Assembly: GCF_000003815.2 (NCBI RefSeq)
Contig: NC_049995.1
Coordinates: 6,803,755-6,867,754, forward strand
DNA: 64,000 nt
Direction: 5' to 3'
Source: Branchiostoma floridae
Lineage: Eukaryota > Chordata > Leptocardii > Amphioxiformes > Branchiostomatidae
The notes beneath the pieces are model-generated. The model had not been told where the DNA came from. It searched no databases and saw nothing but the letters and a program-made list of their open reading frames with translations. Shown piece after piece: positions 39,301 to 51,300 of the stretch. Numbering within the stretch: position 1 is the first letter of the stretch; each line of letters begins with the position of its first letter. The position numbers were made by a program, and so were the translations under genes.

Positions 39301-42300
39301 GATGTTTAGGTCCAGACCTGTACATGAAAAAAGGTTCAGCTATATTTTGTCACCTCTGACTATGATCTGTATACTCTGGTATGAAGTGACCTAATTCTGA
39401 TTCACAGTAACAAAACAAAAACACCCGCGGTCAGTCAACCGTCCACCAACTGTCAAAAATACTAGTTTTACCTTCTTGCTGGTTGGTACGGTATAGGGAA
39501 TGTATGTCCACGACACCTGGAACAGGTAGGACCTTTTGTGGGGGGTGTCCACACGTATAACACGGCTGACGTGCATATTTCTGGTATATTATAGTCTCAC
39601 TGACGGCTAGACCTAACTATGTCATTCCCTCACACACAATGGAATGTCTTGGGCCAAACCAATAATTTCAACAGGGGTGGTGCATTTATAACCATAAATA
39701 ATGCATGTAAATCATGAGCTCTAATGCCAATATCCATACTAGCAATTCTAAGTAGTCCTAAGTTAATACCCATGTTTGTTTTTTTTAAATCATAAAACAG
39801 TGCAGATAGAGAAAATGTAGGAAAAAAAAAGCATTTTTTGTGAATTCACCCAGTCTGAGAGTAGGACTGCCCGAAGTGTGTTTATCACGTTTTCAAGGAT
39901 GTGCTGCACACTTAGCCCTAAGGCATACAAAGAACTGACGTATATAAGATGAGCTACATAATTGTAAAAGAATGCCATCCAGTGCTGAAAAACCTTTCAC
40001 AAATAAGTGTTACAAGCTATTGAATTTGCCATGATGCTACATTTTACAAGCTGTGGAAATTCGCAACCAAGATGTTATAAAATAATATCATCATTATTAT
40101 GGCAGATGAATGATTTTCTGAGTAAAAATATGACTGAAATTCATTATCTTGACATTTCTACACATTATCAATGCCATATATACATGTCTATATTCCCACA
40201 AGGGAATTTCTCAGAAAGAGAGAAGACAATATCTACCCATCTGTGACATATATCGTGGTACCTCAGCCCTTTGTTCTGTGTGTCAACTGGCCTCAGGGCA
40301 CAAAATAGGGAGGGCGGGAAAAACCAGTAACTGTAAATCGTGAAATACTTGCAGTGGTTTTATGTTCTTAGTTTTTACGGTAATCATGCACATGTGCACC
40401 ATTTTATGACAATGCACGTCAAGTTGAAGGGGTCACCCTGTTATCTAAAGGTGAAACAAAAAAATGAAATTTTGAATTTAAAACTGTTTTTGTTATCGTA
40501 AATATCTCTTTTCCACCTACCACTGAATTAATACCACCTACAAATTAATGATTTACAGTAACACATAACCTGTTTTTTACAGTAATATTCATTGCATACC
40601 TGGTTGATTTTTTTTTTGCTGGTAATGTGCCCTAACAAACTTTAAGGTCTAGATATTGCATTTTAGTAAAACCCTCATTAATTAAATTCCAGGAACTACC
40701 AAAAGAAACCAAAAGAAACATGAAGTTGTTGTTCTGTAACACAGTTGTAGAGACTGAATGATATACAATCATTATGTATAATTTTTTGCTTAAACGGTGA
40801 TAGACTGTGGTAGTAGTCTTACTTAAAGTGGTTGCAGAATAAATGCTGAATGCGTGCGCCAAGTTTTATTGGATGTTGGCACGATAGCACCACATACATG
40901 GGACCTAGAGCCATACATAATGTATAAATGGCTTCCAAACGTAATGACTGGGCTACAAACTGTATACACCTTTCTCACGCGGCGGCCATGATAGATAGAA
41001 GACGAGGTCAATGAGGCAAACAGACAAAACTTATATAACAAAACACTGAGGGCATAGTTTGGACTAAAACAACCTGGCAGACACCCAAGCAAACAGGATT
41101 CCATTCCCTTCATCCCATGTCATCACATGCTAATCCTGCCTTATCCAGTGATTTACAGTTCAATCCCTATGTATGACATGCTTTCCTTCCTCAAAACAAT
41201 CTTTCTACTGTCCACTGTTGACTGAAGTTTTAAAACACATGTAACTATGATCACTGGGTTGTCTCCAGCTTTAATTTTTTTCCAGTCCCATTCGTTCAGA
41301 TGTTCGTTGTTAAATCAGTTATTATAAAATACACACTTTTACTTACAGCTTATGATATTACACATGTAGCTCATTTGGGTACATGGCTGCTGAGATTTGG
41401 GAGGGCACTCCAGAATAGACCTAGAACTCCTGAAGGGTGTTAAACAGACAACTGGAAGGCGTATTCCGGATTTTACAGCCACAACAAACAACAAAGACAA
41501 TGTGAGAGTTTGAAAGACACTATTCACAGCTGTGCAACTTGTCCTACTTTACATAACAAATCTACAGATTACTACTACAATAACGATCTGTGGAAGAGCC
41601 ATTAGCCTCAGTCATGTGCAATATACTCTTGCTGGACAACAAACACAAAAAGACAATGACCTCCAAACTATAAGTTAATTGTCCGACTCCAACTATCAAT
41701 ATCTAAGTATGCACACTATGCCGCATACAACTTGGAATCACATCCTAATTCCTACCCAATCCAAACCCTGCAAGTGCTTTCTTTCCAAATAACAACCTTT
41801 CTACTGTTAATTGTTTGGGCTGAGCTTTGAAAATAGTCTAAAGAAGATTGTACAAAACAATGTACATGTGATCTCCAAGCAGATGTAGAATGGCAAAATC
41901 ACAATATGTTTCTCAAGCTCCACAGGTTCCCACAATACTGGGGCTCTGGTTGGACAATGGATACCGTTTGGGCCCATGGATACTGCCGTACCAACCAAAA
42001 GATCTTCTTGGAGATTACTGTGCATTTATAAATTATAATAGATCAAAGCAGCACACATCTTACAGGAGACTCTCTCTCACTTACTCATGGCAGGAGACAG
42101 TATGCACGAACATCATTAACAAATTGTAGTAGAGACGACACTACATATACGTCATTCCTAAAAAAAAGTGTCCACAACAATCACTACCTGTTTGCAAAGT
42201 GGCACCTCCCTCGGTAAGACAGCACACTCGATCTCGTACAGTTCACCATCTTTCCCATACGCGTACAAAAGCAGCATATTCTACTACTTAAAAACTACAA

Positions 42301-45300
42301 GGCCGTCTCCTGGACCCCTCCCTCTACAACTTGTATCCCAGAGGACAGAAATTTGCTTATTGGAACAGACAAAAATTTTACCGCATTCCGTTCAAAAAAT
42401 CTGAACTTTATGATATGAAACTGACAAAAAATATAGTCCTGCATTCATGTATGCTTAAAATAACAGATTCAACAGTAAAAATGAAGGAATTTGCTACTAA
42501 AAATACTTCAAGCAGTGAGCGTAACAGACCTGGAGACAGCCCCGATCAACTAGCTAGTGTGCCTGGGATTTTTCGTCAGCACAATGTTATGTAGTTCATG
42601 CATCTATAATGTTCCCCTAAGGCACACCCTGGTCTCCATTCAAAAATCATTACTCACACCATTTCACACAAACTTTCTTTGAACCAGAAAAAAATTTACG
42701 ACTCAAATCGTTTGAAATACTACAATCTTTTTTCCTACTTGCAACATAGAGAATCATAAACCTTAAAGAAGATATGAAAAATTCAATTTTTGACTGAATT
42801 AACAGCTGATTTTACTATCAATGCTGTACAACCAATAAAAACACCACAAAAAAACAACAGACAAGCTGGTATTGCATCTTGGAACAGGTCATGTGATTAA
42901 GTGGATCACTGGACGTTGAACTCAGATAACCCAATTCCCACATAAAAGCTCAACCAACATTTTGTACGATGTCGTAAAACTACCACTTCTTACTAGTACT
43001 TTACTGTCAACATACTGTAGGCAAAACTTCTCAATCCTTTTCTGTCAGCAGTTTCAACTCTCCGAACAGAAAGTTCTTTGTACAAAATCCAAACTTGTAA
43101 AACAATAGGCAGTCAAAAGTATGTTCAGTGATTGACAGCTAATATGACCAGTGTGACCTATGCCTAACATTTCAACACCTTTCAGAAAAAGACTCAATCA
43201 GGCTTGAAATTAGATTCTGGGGGTGACAAATACCATGCAACAATTTGAAAGATTATAAGACTTGACTATGATATCAAACCATTTTTCTCCCAACTCAGAC
43301 AGTAGTTGGCAATCTTTAAGAGTATCAACTCAGAAAACACAATAAATCAATGATTCCTTCTAATTATCAGCTATACTCTAAAATGCTGTCACTTAAGCAA
43401 CTTATTACGATTTGCATCAGTGAGCACTAATTTAAAAAATCAATTCTTTTACATTACAAAGTATGGTTTTTATGTTAAATACCCTACCTTCAAGTATGAC
43501 CCGTGACATTGTAAACTTTACAAATCTTTAAATAATATAGTAAGCCTTGCCTATTTGAAAGATTGTTCAGATATCAATGTGTTTAAAAGATGAGAACACG
43601 ACAAGAAACATGTGACGATAGAAATCAACTCTTCTGTGTACGCCGAAAGCCAAAACTAATTTGTACATTGCTTAGAGGCAAATTCTCAGAGTATACAATG
43701 TACTTCAAGTTCTTTATTACACTCACTTTGGGTGGTTGTGCATATATTGTTTTGACCACCTGTTAACTACATGTAAGTCATGATAACAACAGATCTTAGC
43801 TGGTGGTAGCCACGAAAAATTGGTACAAAATCTTTCATCATATTTAAAGCTGTCAAGATACTGTATATGTTTGAACTTCAGATGTTCGGGTTTACTGTAG
43901 TGACCTCTTTACAGCAAACTTAAAAACACCACAAAAAAGCTTGTTCTGTCTTCTGCTTGCCAAGCCCATTGTGTTAACTGCAAACTTACAACCACAATAG
44001 ACACTAGAGTTTCTACCAACCACAAAACTGACCCCCCCCCCCCCCAAACTTGAAGTCATTGACTGTACTGTCATTTGACCTTTAACTAAAGAGACAGTTT
44101 GAAGTCTTTGATGTCTGTTAAATGCTGTCAGGTGTCAGCTTAAAGTAAACCAGATTTGATATCTCTGTTTAACAATCTTGTCCAATCCATTAACTCATTA
44201 ATATTGTTCTTTTAAGTTGACAGGAAAGGTTGGAGAATTTGTGGGTGTGACCATGCAGGCAAAACTGCCCAAGATTCTCAGGGGCTGCCCAGGAAGACCA
44301 CTCAGGGGACCAAGAAATCTTAATACTTGTGTCAATGAGAGAAAAAAAATATTAGGGACCACCAAAAAGTGATCTAATTGGACAGGTGGTCCTTATGTAG
44401 AGGCAGTCATGTAATACAGGTTTGACTGTAGCTAAAAACAAGCATGAAAAACAATTCCATTTCATCTAGTTTTGCAACACAACAGCTTACACCAGACTGA
44501 ATCAGATTCTGTAATTAACCGTTGCCAAGATAGATAATATTTTTTCAGTGCCATTTGCGTGTCAGTGGACAGTAAACTCGAGATCCTGATGATAATTGGT
44601 AGGTGCCAGGTCAAGGAAACAAAAGTCACGATCAAGTTTGATAATGAGCCACTAGCTGCTTGCTATCTTAGGTACTGCAGTAAAACTTCCAGTTTAGATA
44701 TGTGGTCATGATTTTTCAGTGGTACACACAGGTAGTTCTTGTGGCACAGAGTAAGTTTGGGTCCCTTCGGAGCTTTCCTGAATTGCAGAGGCCAATTGTG
44801 TTTCAAACTTTGTACGAGAATAACTCACAAGCAGTTGTTGATGGATCATAATAAAGTATGTCTCTTTAACTGTTATCCTATATATCTAATGTAACCAAAA
44901 ATATTAAAAAGCAATACATCTTCAGATGTTCTTACCTCTTGTTCTTCCATCTCTGGTTCCTCCCCATCTGCATACTGTAAAAGAAATAATGTACAGTTTA
45001 GATGACTGCAATGTAACATCAACTACAAATGAACTCAATAAATGACAATGCCTACAGTGTGTCAAAGTCAATAGCAATAACAGTGATTTGTACAGTATTA
45101 CTCTTCATGTATTAAGACAGCACGACTCCAAAACAAGTTGCAAAAGCTACATTTTTTTGTACGTAAGAAGCTTTCTATAAATATCAACAATGTTTACAAG
45201 ATTGTGGCATGCATCTTACAAATCCTCTAGTGACGTGACTCAAATCATTGGAACAGAAAAGAAGATTAGAAGCCAAAACTTAATTGTCAGAAGAAAAGCA

Positions 45301-48300
45301 CAAGACAAAGGAAAATTAAACCTTATAGTCCATTAGTCTAGCCCTAAGTAATTCCACCAACTAATATGCAACTTTGTTTCAATTCTTAAGAAAGCAGCAA
45401 TACTTAATATATAAAAGTTGGCTTTAAGACTGAAAAACACTGTTATTTTCCATTTTGGACATGGCCTAGGTGCAATGTAACCATTTTCCTTGTAGTTTTC
45501 CTTGTCAGTAATTTTTAACATCTTCCATCAAATTTGAAGTAATAAACATAAGTTTCTGTTCGAAACCTCACTTAATTTGGGACAAGTAAACACAAAAGGG
45601 GATGAACTAGCAGCATGTACATTTAGAACTTTCAAAATTAAAGGAAAGTAAAATGAAGAGAGAAAAGCTGTACAGTTGTTTCATCTGCCATAAACCAGGA
45701 ATAACATGGTTCCAAATGTGCAAGCACAACAAGAAGCATTGTGGGTGATAGGTGACGTCCCCTAACTAACACGGTTCTTGTCTCAACCAAGCACGTTTCA
45801 GGGGTCTTTGACATATCACCAACAATGCATGTGTATTTGCTTACTACGGATTTAAATAAAGATCATCGCACTCACACTAGCCAAACTAAATCACCTCTAG
45901 AAGCCCTTCGATTGGTCAAACCCATAGAAGCTTGATAGCCAACACCTCTAAGTCTGGAGAATTTGAATCTTGCTGATTTATGCAAATGTGCTAACTTGGA
46001 CCAATCACTGTCAGGCTGAACTGTCAGGGTGTTGGAGGCTGTTTGCATGGTGACAGAAAATGCTGAGCACTTATTGGATAGATTTTTGATGTAATTATGA
46101 ATCCTGAGCTCTTATTGGTAGTTTTGGGAATGGTTCTCTTGAGTTAGAGGTGTATGGCCAGACTAAGCTTTTGCGGTGGAGGCCCCTGACAGAGATTGTG
46201 TAACTCACACTATTGAGCACAATTCCTTTCTGCGAGGTTTGACTCTGATGTCTCTGTAAAATGGCGGCCACAGCGTCAGCTGCTGTTTCCTCGTCAAGAT
46301 TAAGTCTCTTCCCCTTCGGACATGAAAATAAACATCTTCAGAACACAGCGTGCAAGGTTTGGTACCAAAACTGTTCCTTCGCATTTTAAATTTTGCTGGC
46401 TTTAACGACAAACGTTTCAAATCCGTGAGACGTTTTTTCAATCATACCTAGTCCAACGTTGAACTTATAATGCAGAATATTCAAAATACCATAGGTTTAA
46501 CTTAAGAACAAAAGAAAAGTTACCTGGAAGAAAATCAAAAACAGAAAGTAGAGGACAACAAAAGCTGAGAGTGCTGGAGGAGTCATGTCAAAACATGCAA
46601 ATTTTCTCAAGACGACATTTCATCTTTTCTTGTCATCTCAAAACATGTGCATTTTCTTAAACCAACATTTCATCTTTTGTGTATCTGTCCTGTCATCTCA
46701 CAGCTACAGTTGATTCTAAGAGATACCCTCATTTCTTAAACATGATTCTTTCTTTCAAAAGATATATGGAGATTCTATAACAGTATAACTCCTCCAACAT
46801 GTAAAAGACAATATAGGAGAAAAAAGATACATGCCACTGTCCTACATTACAATTGATTCAAATTTGTACTATAATCTTCCACAATGTTAGGGATGATTCA
46901 CTACAAAATTACTTTATATCATAGAAAGAATATAAGATGCCCCCTAGTTCTTACTATTAATGAACTTAAGCCATGATCATGTGTAATTGTAAGACAACAA
47001 AACGTTATCAGTAGAAAAAGAAAATAGTTTCCTTCTTTGTCTCCTTGAGACATGTACCTTAAGATGGTGAGGTGTGTCTCTCCGCTGGAGTTTGCTGTCG
47101 TTTTTCTCCATGTCTTCCGTATCACTGGAGAACGTCACCTGTCTCTCGCGGTCCTGCGTCACAGAAAGGCACACATGCCTGAATGTTAATCTAACTGCAT
47201 CAATCGTTGAAGAGACTCATTAGTCACATATGAGCAAAGTTCGTCAAACAGTGACTTCTTTTTAAAGGTATACACAGGTCCCTTGGATCAAGTCCCAACC
47301 TAGTCTCGCACTCTCGCACGACTAGGTAACTCCGTGAACAAGATGGACTGGTAGCCATTGAAAATTTAAAAAGAAGTCACTGTTTGATGAAAATTCTATT
47401 AACTAAGTGCATCAAGCTCTGTTGCAAAGTAGATTNNNNNNNNNNNNNNNNNNNNNNNNNNNNNNNNNNNNNNNNNNNNNNNNNNNNNNNNNNNNNNNNN
47501 NNNNNNNNNNNNNNNNNNNNNNNNNNNNNNNNNNNNNNNNNNNNNNNNNNNNNNNNNNNNNNNNNNNNNNNNNNNNNNNNNNNNNNNNNNNNNNNNNNNN
47601 NNNNNNNNNNNNNNNNNNNNNNNNNNNNNNNNNNNNNNNNNNNNNNNNNNNNNNNNNNNNNNNNNNNNNNNNNNNNNNNNNNNNNNNNNNNNNNNNNNNN
47701 NNNNNNNNNNNNNNNNNNNNNNNNNNNNNNNNNNNNNNNNNNNNNNNNNNNNNNNNNNNNNNNNNNNNNNNNNNNNNNNNNNNNNNNNNNNNNNNNNNNN
47801 NNNNNNNNNNTCATAGAGATGAGAAAGGGTGGATCTCCCAGTCAGTCAATAATGTCTTCTGTTACCTTGGTTGGAGTCCATAATTAATATGAAGGTATGC
47901 ATTTTTTTTATCCCAGTGGGTAGCTTAACACTGCACCATAGTAAATTGTTGGAATGTTAAAATCTTTCTATGAAGAAATTCTGTTTATATACAAAACACT
48001 GCCACCTACCATAGCCTGCCTTGAGGATATATTAAAGTGTGTTCTGTGGATCTATATAATCTACTACACTGTCATGGTTCAGTGACTTCTAAAGCCATGG
48101 GGTCATCTTATAGAAACGTTTTCAATATCCTGTTTGAAGACTTTGAAATCTGCAAAATCAGTCAACCAAATTCAATTCTTTCTTGAGGTATGTTCCTTCA
48201 CTCTGGAAGCCAAAAACTCAACCTCTGGTGTCTTCTTCAATCAAAAGTTCTTCCAATATGTGCATAAAAAATTCTAAATGTAGTTTTTAAAATGATGAAA

Positions 48301-51300
48301 TGTTAATGTACAAGACTGAGTCAGGTTGCTGTCAAAAAAAGTTTTTTTCTTCTCCTCAATGAAAATGGAGGTACTGTAATAAGTTGGTGAAAGTTTGTTT
48401 GTCTGTAGTGGTACGATTCCCAGTTCTCAGGGGTGCCTAAGCATTTGCACGAACCCTATGAAATTCGTACGAATATTATGTGATACACACGAATCACTAT
48501 GCGAAAACGCACGAATATTATGAAATTCGCACGAATCACTATGCAAAAACGCACGAATATTATGAAATTCGCACGAATCACTATGTGACACACACGAGCC
48601 TTATGTGATTTGCACGATCCTTATGCGAAATTGCGCAACCACTGGCGGGGTCACGTGACAGACGGAGCGGGATTTTCAAGATGGCGGCTTCGCCGCTTCG
48701 GCGACTGAAAATACGATGTAACACGCCGAAATGAAGCTAAACAGTAGCTCACAGGCTATCAAATACATCTTTGCGACGGTAAATGTCCATTCCATGCCTT
48801 GAAATATAATATCTTCGGGTTTACACAGTGTCCTCAAAAGTTACGNNNNNNNNNNNNNNNNNNNNNNNNNNNNNNNNNNNNNNNNNNNNNNNNNNNNNNN
48901 NNNNNNNNNNNNNNNNNNNNNNNNNNNNNNNNNNNNNNNNNNNNNCATAAGGATCGTGCAACTCACATAAGGGCTCGTGTGTGTCAACATAGTGAATCGT
49001 GCGAATCTCATAAAATTCGTACGATTTCGCATAGTGATTCGGGCGAATTTCATAATATTCGTGCGTTTTCGCATAGTGATTCGTGTGTATCACATAATAT
49101 TCGTACGAATTTCATAGGGTTCGTGCAAATGCTTAGGCACCCCTGGTTCTGCATTTGGTAATTGAATGCTAGGTCGGAACACTAACAGATAGGTCTCAGA
49201 AAGGATGCAAAAAATGCAAGTCTGGAGATTTTCCCTCAACTGGGCTTGGAAATTAATAAATAAATAAAAGAATTAGGGACCCTCAGTGTTTCATCTACAT
49301 GTATTGTGCACTAAAGAAAGCCTATAGATTATTGAGGATGAGCCTAAGCAAGAAATGCTTGCTAAACAAAAAGTGTACAAAAACTCTAGTTGTGTATTAT
49401 GTACTGTACACGGTACATACACAACTAAAGTTTTTGTACACTTTTTGTTTTAAATTGTACTGCAACATGTAATCACGCACTTCATCATCTGTTTCCTCAG
49501 CCTCCTCCTCATTCTCTTCTTGTGTTCTCTCTGGTAGCAACTCTTCTTCTTCTTCCTCTTCTCTGGGTTCTTCCTGTGCTAGTTCCACATGTTGTTGTTG
49601 TTGTTGTTGTTGTAGTGGTACAGCATGCTGATTGGTTACCATGAGAGGGGTTTGTTCATCATCTTCCTCCTGTGGGGGTGCAATATGCAAATATTTTAAT
49701 TCTTGATCAACAATACTGCAAATTTCTTTAAATTCTTAAACTTAACTTCAGAGATTTCACTAAATTTTGGAGATTGAAAATTTCTACGAATACAAATATT
49801 TTATCATGTAAATAGTTGAATCTAAAATAGTCCCCGTCAGGATACAATGGATTATTCCAGGTCCCAGTGTCTAAAGGTCATGACCCTGCTGACCCATTGA
49901 TACAGCCTGATGACATACATGGTGTCACTGTCTGACAGCTGGAACTGTTAGAGCGCAAAATGCAAACATGTCCACACACTAGACAGGAAACACTTCCGTT
50001 ATTCCAGGAAGATTCACTGGCCCAAAACTAATCCTTTCCAAATGACTGAGCATTCAAAATTTCCTAACTGTTAGTATGAATGTTGATTTGTAGAATGCCC
50101 TAAAAGTTTACATTTTGGAAGACATTTAAAAACAGGTGTTTTTCACTGTAAAACAGATGTTCACACTGTGTTATCTTTGCAAAATAGGACCTTGTTAGGG
50201 CCTACAGAAACAGAGTAGGGCTAGAGAAATTGTGCTTCGTTAATATAATGTTGCTATGTAAGTCAAGAGATTAAATTGTAGATTTTAGGCAATGATTAAC
50301 AACTATAGTTGGGAGCTGTAACGTTATGACCAGTATATAAGTTGTCCCTCCCCTAATTCCTATTTACAGAGGGATTTAGTGTATTTGCCAAAGGTAACAA
50401 GTTTTGAGCGTTGAGAGGAAGTGAAGAAAGGGTAGCGCAACTGTATCTGTTCCTCGGTATGTATCGACTACTGTAACAATGGAAATATTTGTGGTGGTTT
50501 TATGTTGACTGTTCTTGCAGTGACTTCTTTGACCTGTTGACTTAAAATAAGTGCTAAATTTTTTGTCCTGTCTTTTGCCTCCCTACCCCCTAGTTTTATC
50601 CACGGACATAAAACCACCGCGAATTTTCCTCCTACAGCAAAAATGATCCCGCGAATATTTACCCTTTTACCGTACACTGAGCTCTCTCATTACCAACTAA
50701 ACCATTCCTGGCCTGCAACTGCATAGATCTCCCTAGGGGGGTGGGACTAATGGAGGGGGAAGCCGCCCCCCTAAGGACTAAAGGTTGTCACTGAGGAAGT
50801 AACAAACCCTAGCCCACATTTTTCACATAGTTTTGGAGGGTGTAAAAGAATGGACCATTTGGTTTCCTGGGGGTGTGCAGGGTAGCCAGACTTTTTTAAA
50901 CATAAACATCGAGTTTGTTTTAAAATCCTGACAGAGTACTTTAAACAAAACAGTAGAAAATCCTTTCAACAAAGGAATGCCTGTCAATTACTTTTTCTGG
51001 CTTTAATGCACCCCTGGAAACCAAACGGTCCATTCTATTTTTTTTTTCAAACAAGTTTATTTCATTGTTTTGATACCAAAATATACAGATTTTCATACAC
51101 AGTATACCGAGTATGCATGTATGGTCCCGTTTTTAAATTTTTTTTAGACAAATAAACAACATTGAAAACAATCCATATCAAACAATATTGCAACATATAT
51201 CTATACAAACAAGTAGAAATAAAACACAAAACACAGTTGAGACGACAATTTTTCTCCGGCCTGAGCTCCCCTACCATGGCAATGGATTCTTCCAGAATCA

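Noticed and set aside
39391-39576. Minus-strand open frame with RVDTPHKRS and a 45-bp segment (VSWTYIPYTVPTSKK) flanked by ag and gt
   Set aside because: The TPH resemblance is short, the segment would interrupt the conserved acidic-to-PDZ1 junction, and the splice sites are ordinary matches. A rare cassette exon cannot be excluded without RNA.
42168-42594. Overlapping plus-strand open frames of 78 and 87 codons
   Set aside because: No recognisable family, no splice or promoter context, and they lie within a SCRIB intron.
43898-44067. Further TTCGCGG element
   Set aside because: Only short pieces such as aaacttaaaaacaccac remain, with no clear ends. Too decayed to list as a feature.
47377-47887. 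Open frames across the 375-N gap
   Set aside because: They consist of N-derived residues with no supporting sequence.
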